Positions 42,138 to 50,584 of a stretch of 54,421 bases of DNA are shown piece after piece (the stretch's first letter is position 1; every line of letters starts with the position of its first letter). A program made the position numbers and the translations under genes. This DNA comes from Phycisphaerales bacterium (GTDB taxonomy: Bacteria; Planctomycetota; Phycisphaerae; Phycisphaerales; SM1A02), in contig JAKVBU010000025.1 in NCBI GenBank assembly GCA_022446885.1, positions 1-54,421 of the forward strand, written 5' to 3'. Under the pieces are notes generated by a model that was not told the DNA's origin, did no database searches, and saw nothing but the letters and a program-made list of their open reading frames with translations.

Positions 42138-42863
42138 ATGGCCCACGCCCATCACGCACCTTCTCTGGCAGGCTTCCTGCTCATCGACAAACCCGAGGGG
42201 CCCAGCTCGATGCAGGCCGTGGCCCGTGTTCGTCATCGTGCTGGCCGAACCAAGACCGGGCATGCGGGCACGCTCGATCCACTGGCGAGTGGGCTGCTGG
42301 TGCTGGGCATCGGCAAGGCCACCAAGATGCTGCAGCGGGCCATGGACGGATCGAAGGTCTATGAGACGGATATCGACCTCCACTGCACCAGTGCAACACT
42401 CGACCGTGAAGGGGATGAAGCGCCGGTGCATGTCGATCGGGAGCCCTCACTCGAGGAGGTCGAGTCTGCCCTGCAAGCCTTCAAGGGCGAGATTGAACAA
42501 GCCCCGCCGGCATTCAGCGCCATGAAGGTCGATGGTCGGCGGGCCTACGCCCTGGCCCGCAAGGGTGCGCCGCCCCAACTGCCGCCTCGGCCGGTCATGG
42601 TGCACGACATCGCCTTGCTGAACTACACCTGGCCGCTGGCAAAGGTCCGCATCCACTCGGGCAAGGGGTTCTATGTGCGATCGCTGGCCCGAGATCTGGG
42701 CGCCGCGTTGCAGGTGGGGGGGCTGTGCCGAACTATCCGTCGGCTCGCCGTTGGGCCCTTCAGTATCGATCAGGCGATCAGGCTCGAAGACGTGCCCGAT
42801 GAGATCAGTCAGGATGACCTGTTGTCACTGGAGCAGGTTCAGTCGTTGCTTGCAGGGAACTGA
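42138..42863 (+). CDS. truB: tRNA pseudouridine(55) synthase TruB
   Basis: TruB makes pseudouridine 55 in the T loop of tRNAs. The 241-residue protein has GFLLIDKPEGPSS, the catalytic motif GHAGTLDPLASGLL with Asp 47, the Y67-equivalent K-V-Y-E-T segment, and a KGFYVRSLARDLG motif. The C-terminal PUA domain is shortened or absent, since the product ends soon after the catalytic domain. It reads divergently from two tRNA genes, a fitting but possibly chance neighbourhood. The 3' end overlaps the convergent lspA by 25 bases. Confidence 0.93.
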   Translation: MAHAHHAPSLAGFLLIDKPEGPSSMQAVARVRHRAGRTKTGHAGTLDPLASGLLVLGIGKATKMLQRAMDGSKVYETDIDLHCTSATLDREGDEAPVHVDREPSLEEVESALQAFKGEIEQAPPAFSAMKVDGRRAYALARKGAPPQLPPRPVMVHDIALLNYTWPLAKVRIHSGKGFYVRSLARDLGAALQVGGLCRTIRRLAVGPFSIDQAIRLEDVPDEISQDDLLSLEQVQSLLAGN

Positions 42864-43504
42864 CTGCGACCTTGTTCTTTGGCCCGAGCCGCAGCTCGAT
42901 CGGCCTTCATCATGTGCAGCATGATGAGCCCCAACCCGGTGAGCAACAGCACGTCGGCGATGTTGAAGATCCACGGCCACATCTCGGGTCGCCCGCCGGG
43001 CCACGTCAGGCCGAAGGGCAGATTCCAATCTGGCAGCATGAATAGAAAGTCACGCACGCGGGCATAGATGATGCGGTCCCACAGATTGCCCACGGCCCCG
43101 GCAATCACCAACGCGATTCCCACATGCGCCATTCGACTCGCGGCGCTTGTGCGCCAGCCGAAGATCCATACCGCCACACCGATAGCCAACAGTGAGAAGG
43201 CCACCAGCAGCCAACGTTGGCCGGCGCCCAGCCCGAAGACGGCGCCTGAGTTGAGCATCAGTTGGAAGTCGAGCAGGCCCCATGGGAGCACTTCCATGCG
43301 ATCCGGTGGCAGGTATGAGGCTTCTGGCCGATTGAGGAGCGTCTCACGCTCGAGCACAACCGGCTCCGGGGCGACATGCGCAAACGCCCATGACTTCGAC
43401 CAGAGATCAAGCGCGAGGCCTGACAGGGCGATCAAGAGCAATGTCGCCCAAGCGCACCCGCTTCGGCGAGCCGGAGTCATCGCAGAGCCCTTAGCGTTTG
43501 TCAT
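42839..43504 (-). CDS. lspA: Lipoprotein signal peptidase (signal peptidase II)
   Basis: LspA cleaves the signal peptide of diacylated prolipoproteins, matching the many lipoproteins encoded here. The 221-residue membrane protein has LMLNSGAVFGLG, then GAVGNLWDRIIYARVRDFL with the first catalytic Asp and FNIADVLLLTGL with the second. Four membrane helices are apparent. It is longer than the usual 160-170 aa because of an extended periplasmic loop (residues about 45-75, VLERETLLNRPEASYLPPDR). A second possible start is the ATG at 43480. It follows the DksA-like gene by 12 bp. Confidence 0.92.
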   Translation of the reverse strand: MTNAKGSAMTPARRSGCAWATLLLIALSGLALDLWSKSWAFAHVAPEPVVLERETLLNRPEASYLPPDRMEVLPWGLLDFQLMLNSGAVFGLGAGQRWLLVAFSLLAIGVAVWIFGWRTSAASRMAHVGIALVIAGAVGNLWDRIIYARVRDFLFMLPDWNLPFGLTWPGGRPEMWPWIFNIADVLLLTGLGLIMLHMMKADRAAARAKEQGRSQFPASND

Positions 43505-43516
43505 GCGTCGCCTCAG

Positions 43517-44362
43517 TCACGCTCCGCGGCGAGGGCGTCGCTCGTTCTTTCGGGCCGCCTCGATGCCATAACGAGCCCATGGCTTCGCTCGAAGTCGGGC
43601 CTTGCGAATGGCCTTGCCCGATGACTCACACACGCCGTAGGTTCCGTTGCTGATTCGCTCCAGCGCAGCATCGATGTCGCGGATGCGCTCACGCTCGCTG
43701 GCGGAGATCCCCAGTTTGAGATCTTGCTCATAGGCATCTGAGCCCACATCGGCCATGTGAATGGGCATGTTCGAGGTCTCGCCCGAGTCGCTGCGCAAAG
43801 CCTCATGTTCCATCGAGTCCAGTGCCTGCAACACTTCGCGTCGCTTTGCCAGCAGCAAGGTGCGGAACTCGTCGAGGTCTTTCTTCTGCAGTCTGGACTT
43901 GTGCACCTTCTTCGTCGTGGCCTTTGATGTGGCGGCGCTGGTCTTGGCAGAACGCTTTTTACTGGTGGCGGACACATCAACGGCAATGCGGCGGATTCGA
44001 CGCCCATTGACGATGACATAGCCGTCCTTGCCGACCTCGGCGCTGACCACGGCCTGGGCGACGGTCTGCTGGCGGCGGCGCCTGGACGTGGTTGTTCCCT
44101 TGGCCGCCTCGTCAGCTTTGGCCTTGTCGGCGCTCTTGGAGGCAGCCGGCTTCTTGCTCGTCTTCTTTGCCGTCTTCTTTGCAGCCTTCTTGGTGGTCTT
44201 TTTTGCAGCCTTTTTGGCGGTCTTCTTCGCCGGCGTCTTCTTCGCTGACTTCTTTACGGTCTTCTTGGCTGGCTTCTTTGCAGCAGACTTCTTGGCCGTC
44301 GCCTTCTTCTTGGTGGCGGCCTTCTTCTTGGCTGTCTTCTTGGTGCCTTTTGGCGGTGTCAC
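43517..44362 (-). CDS. DksA/TraR-like protein with H1-like Lys/Ala tail and lost zinc site
   Basis: The 281-residue product starts at a GTG. Residues 1-80 are an almost pure K-K-A/T/P repeat like histone H1 or AlgP/Hc1 tails, expected to bind DNA or RNA. Residues about 155-270 are DksA/TraR: a coiled-coil (LQKKDLDEFRTLLLAKRREVLQAL), the D-x-x-D-A-type tip region, then RISNGTYGVCESSGKAIRKARL. Canonical DksA has four zinc Cys; only C245 remains, with S248, G266 and A269 at the other positions. It could still act in the RNA polymerase secondary channel or only bind nucleic acid. A 170-bp gap separates it from accA upstream. Confidence 0.85.
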   Translation of the reverse strand: MTPPKGTKKTAKKKAATKKKATAKKSAAKKPAKKTVKKSAKKTPAKKTAKKAAKKTTKKAAKKTAKKTSKKPAASKSADKAKADEAAKGTTTSRRRRQQTVAQAVVSAEVGKDGYVIVNGRRIRRIAVDVSATSKKRSAKTSAATSKATTKKVHKSRLQKKDLDEFRTLLLAKRREVLQALDSMEHEALRSDSGETSNMPIHMADVGSDAYEQDLKLGISASERERIRDIDAALERISNGTYGVCESSGKAIRKARLRAKPWARYGIEAARKNERRPRRGA

Positions 44363-44532
44363 AGAGGGGGGATTCCTGAGGGTGACAGACTGTGCATTCA
44401 GAGGTGCTTCAGATGTGCTACAGGCCGTCGGTCTGTGCGTGCTGCGTCAGGCATGTTCGGTACCTGTACGGCACTGGGATCAATGCAACAGCGTACCGCA
44501 GACGCGGCCCACCTTCAAGCATCCGCTCGTTG

Positions 44533-45504
44533 TCAGCCCTCCTGCAGCGATCCAACCTGCCCGAGCGACCGGAATCGGTCATATCGCTGTTCCACCAACG
44601 TCCGTGGGTTCAGCGCCGTGACCTCTTCGAGGCGGCTGATGATGTGCCGTTCGAGCCTCGATGCCGCGAGCCCCGGATCACGGTGGGCGCCACCCAATGG
44701 CTCTTCGACCACGCCGTCGACGATGCCCAGCCGGACGTTGTCCGAAGCCGTGAGGTTCAGCGCCTTGGCCGCGTCGGCGTTGGTCGTTTCATTGGCTTCC
44801 TTCCAGAGGATTGCAGCGCAGCCCTCAGGTGAGATCACCGAGTACCAGGCGTACTGCATCATGTCTACCCGGTCAGCCACGCCGATTCCAAGCGCCCCAC
44901 CCGATCCCCCTTCACCGATCACCACACTGACGATCGGGGTCTGCAAACGACTCATCTCCCGCAGGTTGACCGCGATAGCCTCGGCCTGACCACGCTCCTC
45001 GGGCCCGATGCCCGGATAGGCACCGGGTGTATCGATGAACGTGACCACCGGAAGGCCGAACTTTGCGGCCAACTGCATCTTCGCCATCGCCTTGCGGTAG
45101 CCCTCAGGGTGGGCGCAGCCGAAGTGGCACTTGATGCGTTCTTCAGTCGTCCGGCCCTTCTGGTGTCCGACGACCATCACCTTGAATGGGCCAATCCGCC
45201 CCAGCCCGCAGATGATCGCCGGGTCATCGCCGTAGCGGCGATCGCCGTGCAACTCGCGAAAATCACGGCAGAAGGCGTTGATGTAATCGGCGGTCTGCGG
45301 TCGCTGCGGGTGACGGGCAACTTTGACCATGTCCCACGGGTTGAGTTGTTCATACAGCCGCTTGAGCATGGCATCACGGCTCGAGCGAAGCGACTCGATC
45401 TCGTCGCCCCATTGCTCGACATCGTCACGAGCCTCGAGCTGGCGGATCTGTTCATCCAGTTCAGCGACGGGCGTTTCAAAAGGCAACGGGGCTGCGGTGG
45501 CCAT
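44533..45504 (-). CDS. accA: Acetyl-CoA carboxylase carboxyltransferase subunit alpha
   Basis: AccA and AccD transfer carboxyl from biotin to acetyl-CoA in fatty acid synthesis. The 323 residues include the N-terminal helical part (FETPVAELDEQIRQLEAR), GDRRYGDDPAIICGLGRI, VVGHQKGRTTEERIKCHFGCAHPEGYRKA, FIDTPGAYPGIGPEERGQAEAIAVNL and GEGGSGGALGIGVADRV, all typical. The ATG at 45504 has TACCCT 6 nt upstream. accD is not in the window. It is divergent from proC with 49 bp between starts. Confidence 0.95.
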   Translation of the reverse strand: MATAAPLPFETPVAELDEQIRQLEARDDVEQWGDEIESLRSSRDAMLKRLYEQLNPWDMVKVARHPQRPQTADYINAFCRDFRELHGDRRYGDDPAIICGLGRIGPFKVMVVGHQKGRTTEERIKCHFGCAHPEGYRKAMAKMQLAAKFGLPVVTFIDTPGAYPGIGPEERGQAEAIAVNLREMSRLQTPIVSVVIGEGGSGGALGIGVADRVDMMQYAWYSVISPEGCAAILWKEANETTNADAAKALNLTASDNVRLGIVDGVVEEPLGGAHRDPGLAASRLERHIISRLEEVTALNPRTLVEQRYDRFRSLGQVGSLQEG

Positions 45505-45510
45505 CTGTGC

Positions 45511-45516
45511 AGGGTA
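45511..45516 (-). promoter_or_regulatory. -10-like TACCCT, accA
   Basis: TACCCT is 6 nt before the accA ATG, with its back to the proC hexamer at 45541. Confidence 0.45.
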
Positions 45517-45540
45517 CCCGCCCGGCAATGAAACCGGCGA

Positions 45541-45546
45541 TACCTT
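45541..45546 (+). promoter_or_regulatory. -10-like TACCTT, proC
   Basis: TACCTT is 7 nt before the proC ATG at 45554; the G7 run between could also act as a weak Shine-Dalgarno. Confidence 0.35.
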
Positions 45547-45553
45547 GGGGGGC

Positions 45554-46372
45554 ATGGACCACATTCCTGCACTGGGTGTACTGGGGGCCGGACCGATGGG
45601 ATCGGCCATCGTGCGCGGAGCGATCGCCGGCGGCCGCGTCAATCCCGCAGATGTGCTGGTGGTAGATGCACTTGAGCAGCCGCGCGCAGCCATGTCGTCG
45701 CTGGGGTGCCAAGTGGCGGAAGACGTCTGGGCCCTCAAGGGGCACTCGCTTCTTCTTCTGGCCATTCGCCCTCAAGACTTCGCCCAATGCGCCGGTGCGG
45801 CCAGCGAACAGGGGCCGCTGTGGTCTGCAACGGCGCGGTTGGCGGTTTCGGTCATGGCAGGTTTGTCTACCCAAGCCATCGCCAAGACCATGGGGCCGGC
45901 CACGCGTGTCGTTCGAACCATGCCCAATACCGCTGCGTCCATCGGCAAGGCCGTCGTGGGTATCGCCCCCGGAGACACGGCCACGGCTGATGATCTCGAC
46001 ACAGCACGCCACCTCATGGAAGGCGTGGGTTCGACGGTTGACGTGAACGAGTCGCAGATGCACGCCTTGACCGCCGTGGCCGGCTCCGGGCCAGCCTGGG
46101 TCTACCTGCTTGCAGAAGCGATTGAAGCCGAGGCGGTGTCGCTAGGTCTGAGCGACGAGCAGACAGCCGTGCTCCTGCGAGGCATGCTCACCGGTGCCTC
46201 GGCACTCTTTGATCAGGATGCCCGCGGGCCTGGCGCGCTGCGAGAAGCCGTCACGACCCCGGGCGGTACGACGGAGGCAGGTCTGGCCGCCATGCAAGAA
46301 GGGGGATTCGTAGAGGCAGTCCGGGCCGGGGTGCGGGCGGCCTGCCGGAGAGGTGAAGCCCTGTCGGGGTGA
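45554..46372 (+). CDS. proC: Pyrroline-5-carboxylate reductase
   Basis: ProC reduces pyrroline-5-carboxylate to proline. The 272-residue protein has the Rossmann start LGVLGAGPMGSAIVRGAI, SLLLLAIRPQDF, MPNTAASIGKAVVGI, the substrate loop TAVAGSGPAWVYLLAEAIEAEAVSLGLS and the diagnostic C-terminal TTPGGTTEAGLAAM. Length is typical. The frame extends far upstream through accA, but the ATG at 45554 gives the conserved N-terminus. The 66-bp gap to the convergent ABC permease gene shows no clear terminator. Confidence 0.95.
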   Translation: MDHIPALGVLGAGPMGSAIVRGAIAGGRVNPADVLVVDALEQPRAAMSSLGCQVAEDVWALKGHSLLLLAIRPQDFAQCAGAASEQGPLWSATARLAVSVMAGLSTQAIAKTMGPATRVVRTMPNTAASIGKAVVGIAPGDTATADDLDTARHLMEGVGSTVDVNESQMHALTAVAGSGPAWVYLLAEAIEAEAVSLGLSDEQTAVLLRGMLTGASALFDQDARGPGALREAVTTPGGTTEAGLAAMQEGGFVEAVRAGVRAACRRGEALSG

Positions 46373-46438
46373 GGTGAAGGCTGAAGTTCCCCGGAAGGCG
46401 CTGATCACCTGACTTTGATTCAATCAGGGCAGCAGGGC

Positions 46439-47503
46439 TCAGTAGTCACGCCGGCGGAAGATCCACACCGCCAACGAGAGAATGACCGCCTCGAAGATCA
46501 GCGATTTGAGCACGATCCACCAGCCGGAGATGTTGCGATCTCGCTCCTCCCGTCGCTCCTGAGCAATCTCGTGTGGCCGGCGCTCATCCTCATCAGTCTC
46601 AAACAGCCGCCCCGACATGATGTCCTCGATGGTTGCAGGTTGGCTCTGGTCCACTGCTCGCTTGAGCAGGTCCACCGTTGCGGCCGTCTCCGGCAGGAAG
46701 ACGCGGGCAGTTTCCAGCGGGCCCTGCCATGCCTGCAGGGTGAGGCGCATCTCCTTTGACTGCTCCAGCCGCAGGGTCCAGTCTTCGATCTTCGGGCTGT
46801 TCTCGTCAGCGCCGGCAATCTTCTTCTCGAGTCGCTCGATGTGGACTTCTTCTTGAAACGTCACCTCGGTGACGATGCGTTCGCTCCAACGCACGGCGAA
46901 GATCACAAACCAGAATGCCAGCGTGATGATGAGTGCCGTGAGCGTGGATCGCGTGATGACGCCGGCGAGCACGTTCACGCAGAACAGGTAACTGTAGAAG
47001 AGCGTCACCAGCGGTACGGCCAGGAAGAGCGCCGGGTCCCACACGCCAATGCGCCAGCCAGCTGCAATGAATGCCCCCAGCGAGAACACCGACACCTGCA
47101 CGATCACGAACAGCAGACCGCCGGCGTACTTGCACAGAAAGATGGTGGTGCGAGACACCGGCCGCGACAGCGTCAGTTCCACGGCGCCCTGCGAGAGAAA
47201 GTCGGGCACGATTGAAGAGGTGCTCAGCAGGGCAAGCCCCGCAGCAATCCACGCCAGCCAAAGATTCACGATGAATGTGGTGAAGATGCTCAGGTACACC
47301 ACCCGGGCCCAGGGTGTGTGCAGATTCACATACTCATGCTCAATGTGCCCCAGGCCGAAGAAGACGTTCACGCCAGTGTCGGAGAAACTCACCGACATGA
47401 AGAGCACGATCACCAGCACATTCAGACCCATCGTGATCTTGAAGATGCCGCGAGCACGCAGCGACAGCCATGACTCGTGCAGGATGGCGAGGATGGCGAT
47501 CAT
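46439..47503 (-). CDS. ABC-2 type transporter permease
   Basis: The 354-residue integral membrane protein has an N-terminal helix after a basic start, helices at about 65-95, 125-155, 165-190 and 195-215, and a last one at the C-terminus (VLKSLIFEAVILSLAVWIF). A 120-residue cytoplasmic charged loop lies before it (EEVHIERLEKKIAGADE onward). This topology, plus the SQGAVELTLSRPVSRTTIFLCKYAGG coupling region, fits ABC-2 permeases of the NosY/GldF type. The start overlaps the stop of the ATPase gene by 4 bases, so they form one exporter. Substrate unknown. Confidence 0.85.
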   Translation of the reverse strand: MIAILAILHESWLSLRARGIFKITMGLNVLVIVLFMSVSFSDTGVNVFFGLGHIEHEYVNLHTPWARVVYLSIFTTFIVNLWLAWIAAGLALLSTSSIVPDFLSQGAVELTLSRPVSRTTIFLCKYAGGLLFVIVQVSVFSLGAFIAAGWRIGVWDPALFLAVPLVTLFYSYLFCVNVLAGVITRSTLTALIITLAFWFVIFAVRWSERIVTEVTFQEEVHIERLEKKIAGADENSPKIEDWTLRLEQSKEMRLTLQAWQGPLETARVFLPETAATVDLLKRAVDQSQPATIEDIMSGRLFETDEDERRPHEIAQERREERDRNISGWWIVLKSLIFEAVILSLAVWIFRRRDY

Positions 47504-48465
47504 GCCTGCCTCTTCCCGGTGACGGCGCCTGGCACGGCTGCATCGGCATGGGCGCTTTCATCGAGCGATCGCATGAAGAGATCTTCCAGCGTCTCTCCCG
47601 ATTGCCGCAGGCTGGTGACTGTGCGACCTTCACTGCGAACACGATCGAGCACCTGCTGCATGGTCTCGGCGGCGTCGCCGGCCATGGTCAGTTCGACACC
47701 GTCAGCATGGTTGTGGCACTTGAGCCCGGCGATCTCCTCGAGCCAGGCAGGCGGTAGGCCGCTGCAGGTGAGGGTCCACTGCTGATTGCCGGCGGTGAGT
47801 TCCGCCATGCGTCCTTCACGAGCGAGTGTGCCCTTGACGAGAATGGCGACCTGTGTACACAGCGGTTCCAGCTCCGCCAGAATGTGGCTGTTGACCAGAA
47901 TCGTGCGGCCCTCGTCACGCAGTTGGAGCAACAGTTGTCGAATCTCCCGCCGCCCGACCGGATCGACGCCATCGGTAGGTTCATCGAGCAAGAGCAGATC
48001 CGGGTCGTGCAACAGGGCTTGAGCCAGGCCCACACGCTGCTGCATGCCCTTGGAAAAACTGCCCACCTTCTTGGTGGCCCAGGCACGCATGCCGGTGCGC
48101 TCCAGCAACTCGGCGATGCGGGGGCGGCGCTGAGATCTGGGCATGCCCTCAAGCCCGCCGAAGTAGTGCAGCAACTGATTGGCTGTGAGATAGGGCGGAA
48201 AGCGATGGTGCTCTGGGAGATATCCAACCCGGCGCAGCGTGGGAATGTGTCCGACAGGATTGCCCAGCACGTGACCTTGGACCTTTGTTGCCCGGATCAC
48301 GCACATGAGAATTCGTACCAGCGTCGACTTGCCAGCGCCGTTGGGGCCCAGCAGGCCGAAGATCTCGCCCCGGTCCACCCGCATCGACACACCACGCAGG
48401 GCCTGCACGCCGCCGCGGAAGGTCTTGTGCACATCCTGCACCAGAATGGCGGGCTCTGCCGTCAC
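47500..48465 (-). CDS. ABC transporter ATP-binding protein (ABC-2 exporter partner)
   Basis: The GTG-started 321-residue ATPase has Walker A GLLGPNGAGKST, Q-loop region VGYLPEHHRFP, signature FSKGMQQRVGLAQALLHDP, Walker B LLLLDEPTDGVD and H-loop VNSHILAEL. It resembles NosF/CcmA-type ATPases. It is coupled to the permease at 47503, making a two-subunit exporter. The start is marked by TACCCT 6 nt before the GTG. A paralogous ATPase is at 15536-16483 with a different membrane partner. Confidence 0.92.
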   Translation of the reverse strand: MTAEPAILVQDVHKTFRGGVQALRGVSMRVDRGEIFGLLGPNGAGKSTLVRILMCVIRATKVQGHVLGNPVGHIPTLRRVGYLPEHHRFPPYLTANQLLHYFGGLEGMPRSQRRPRIAELLERTGMRAWATKKVGSFSKGMQQRVGLAQALLHDPDLLLLDEPTDGVDPVGRREIRQLLLQLRDEGRTILVNSHILAELEPLCTQVAILVKGTLAREGRMAELTAGNQQWTLTCSGLPPAWLEEIAGLKCHNHADGVELTMAGDAAETMQQVLDRVRSEGRTVTSLRQSGETLEDLFMRSLDESAHADAAVPGAVTGKRQA

Positions 48466-48471
48466 CTACGC

Positions 48472-48477
48472 AGGGTA
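48472..48477 (-). promoter_or_regulatory. -10-like TACCCT, ABC exporter operon
   Basis: TACCCT, within CTATACCCTG, is 6 nt before the GTG at 48465. Confidence 0.4.
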
Positions 48478-48558
48478 TAGAACTTGAGTGGGTGTTCGCG
48501 AGCGCTACCGGCGATGGGTGCGGGAGGGGACCGAATCAAAAGCCACGTGGCCAGCGCC

Positions 48559-48564
48559 TATTCT
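48559..48564 (+). promoter_or_regulatory. -10-like TATTCT, UbiD family gene
   Basis: TATTCT is 6 nt before the ATG at 48571, which is therefore preferred over an earlier in-frame start at 48484. Confidence 0.5.
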
Positions 48565-48570
48565 CTGCAC

Positions 48571-50529
48571 ATGGCACGACCCACCGGCCTCGGGGCATTT
48601 CTGGCGCAGCTTGAGGCATGCGGTGAGTTGGAGCGCATCAGCGATCCGGTGTCACCACTGCTTGAGGCTGCAACCAAGGCAGATCAGGAGGCCCGGCGGC
48701 CTGCCGCTGTGCCCAGCTCGACGGCAGCCGGGTTCGATCCCATGCATGCCGATCTTGGCGGCAAGGCGCTGTTGTTCGAGCAGGTGGAAGGGTGCGAAGT
48801 ACCGCTGGCGATGAATGTGTTCGGGTCGTATCGGCGCATGGAGTTAGCGCTAGGTGTCGAGGCAACGGGCGGCATTGAGTCCATTGCTCAGCGGTTGGCA
48901 GAATTGGTGCAGCCCAAACCACCTGCGGGATTGCGTGAGGCGTTTGCGTTGGGACGACGCATGCTGCCGCTGTTGAGGAGCACGCCGAAGCTGCGTCGTC
49001 GCGGCCCTTGTCAGGAGATCGTGCAACTGACCGAGCAAGGCGAAGTGGATCTGGGGCGACTGCCCCTGATCAAGTGCTGGCCGCACGACGGCGACCCGGC
49101 CGCCGTGGGTTGGCCCATGAGCGCCAAGGAAGCCGGCACTGAGCAAGGGCAAGGCCGCTACATCACCTTTGCTGGCATGCATACGATTCACGCTGATGAT
49201 CGAGGGGCCCTCCGCCCCGCCAGCCATAACATCGGCATGTACCGGGCGCAGTTGTTGGGCCCCACGTCACTGGCCATGCACTGGCATCTGCACCATGACG
49301 GCGCCGCCCACTGGCGTTCATGGAAGGCATTGGGCGAACCCATGCCCATTGCCATCGCGCTTGGTGGAGAGCCCTGCCTGCCATGGGCTGCGACAGCGCC
49401 CCTGCCCCCGGGGCTGAGCGAGTTGCTCATGGCTGGCCTCGTTAATGGCCGCGGCATCGACTTGGTGCGATGCAAGACCGTGCCGCTGCGGGTGCCCGCC
49501 AATGCGGAGATCGTCATCGAAGGATGGGTGTCCACCGAGGCAGGGGGGCCCGGTTGGTTGCCCGACAGTGGTGAGCCCATCGGCCCTGGCGCCGTGCTCG
49601 AAGGCCCGTTTGGCGACCACACCGGCTTCTATTCTCTTCCCGATCGGTATCCGGTGATGGAGGTCAGTGCCGTCACTCGTCGACGAAACGCCATCTTCCC
49701 GGCAACAGTGGTCGGGCCGCCACCGCAAGAAGACTACGTGCTGGGCAAGACGACCGAACGCGTCTTCCGTCCGCTGCTGCAGGTGCTGGTGCCGGACATC
49801 GTCGACTACCACCTGCCGCTGCCGGGCTGTTTCCACAACATGGCTGTAATCGGCATCCGAAAGCACTGGGCGTTTCAGGCTCGACGTGTCATGCAGGCGA
49901 TCTGGGGCGCCGGTCAGATGGCATGGACCAAGTGCGTGGTCGTGGTGGATGCCGATGCGGTCGATGTGCACGATGAAGAAGCCGTGTTGCGTGAGGTGTT
50001 CAAGCACGTGGACTTTTCGCGAGATGTGGAGTTGGTGCACGGGCCGTTGGACATTCTCGATCACGCCGCGCCGCAATTGGGCGCGGGCGGCAAGATCGGC
50101 ATCGACGCGACACGTCGCATGGATGGTGAGCAGGCCAGCACCGGTTCGATCAACCCACCGCGAGCAATCGACATTGATGCCGTGCGACAAGCCGTGGCAC
50201 ACCTTCCAGCCCACGTCCCTGATTGGGGCATGGGGCGATGCGTGATCGTGCAGGTTGGCGACGAGGCGCCTGCGCGCGGTCGCATGGCGATCAAGGCCTT
50301 GGAGACCACCTTGGGCCGCTTCGACGGTTTGGCCATCGCGCTCGGCCCGGAGGTCGATATCACGGATCGAGATCAGGTGTGGTTCCACCTGCTGGCAAAC
50401 ATGGATCCAGTTGGTGATCGAGTGGATGTTGGCGAAGGCATGGGAATCGACGCCACGCCGCGGCGACCTGAAGATGCGACATCGACTCGTCCCGTTCGCC
50501 GCTGGCCTGAAGCGCTTCCTGTCAGGTGA
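48571..50529 (+). CDS. UbiD family decarboxylase
   Basis: UbiD enzymes are prenylated-FMN-dependent (de)carboxylases of aromatic or unsaturated acids, acting in ubiquinone or menaquinone synthesis. The 652-residue product starts GLGAFLAQLEACGELERISDPV and has the N-terminal substrate-side region VPLAMNVFGSYRRMELALGV, TFAGMHTIH, the prFMN/metal region GMYRAQLLGPTSLAMHWHLHHD, VEIVIEGWV-type strands and EGPFGDHTGFYSL, then a C-terminal decarboxylase lobe with GCFHNMAVIGIRKHWAFQARRVMQAIWG. It is longer than E. coli UbiD (497 aa), as in menaquinone-type members. No other quinone genes are adjacent. A frame exists back to 48484, but I choose 48571. Confidence 0.88.
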   Translation: MARPTGLGAFLAQLEACGELERISDPVSPLLEAATKADQEARRPAAVPSSTAAGFDPMHADLGGKALLFEQVEGCEVPLAMNVFGSYRRMELALGVEATGGIESIAQRLAELVQPKPPAGLREAFALGRRMLPLLRSTPKLRRRGPCQEIVQLTEQGEVDLGRLPLIKCWPHDGDPAAVGWPMSAKEAGTEQGQGRYITFAGMHTIHADDRGALRPASHNIGMYRAQLLGPTSLAMHWHLHHDGAAHWRSWKALGEPMPIAIALGGEPCLPWAATAPLPPGLSELLMAGLVNGRGIDLVRCKTVPLRVPANAEIVIEGWVSTEAGGPGWLPDSGEPIGPGAVLEGPFGDHTGFYSLPDRYPVMEVSAVTRRRNAIFPATVVGPPPQEDYVLGKTTERVFRPLLQVLVPDIVDYHLPLPGCFHNMAVIGIRKHWAFQARRVMQAIWGAGQMAWTKCVVVVDADAVDVHDEEAVLREVFKHVDFSRDVELVHGPLDILDHAAPQLGAGGKIGIDATRRMDGEQASTGSINPPRAIDIDAVRQAVAHLPAHVPDWGMGRCVIVQVGDEAPARGRMAIKALETTLGRFDGLAIALGPEVDITDRDQVWFHLLANMDPVGDRVDVGEGMGIDATPRRPEDATSTRPVRRWPEALPVR

Positions 50530-50584
50530 GCCTCTCGGGTGCGAGATGAAGCGTTCACTTGGTGCTGGAATGCACCCCCGGTGC

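Noticed and set aside
46365-46420. Inverted repeat between proC and the ABC permease as a terminator
   Set aside because: Only 6-bp arms around a long loop and no T tract.
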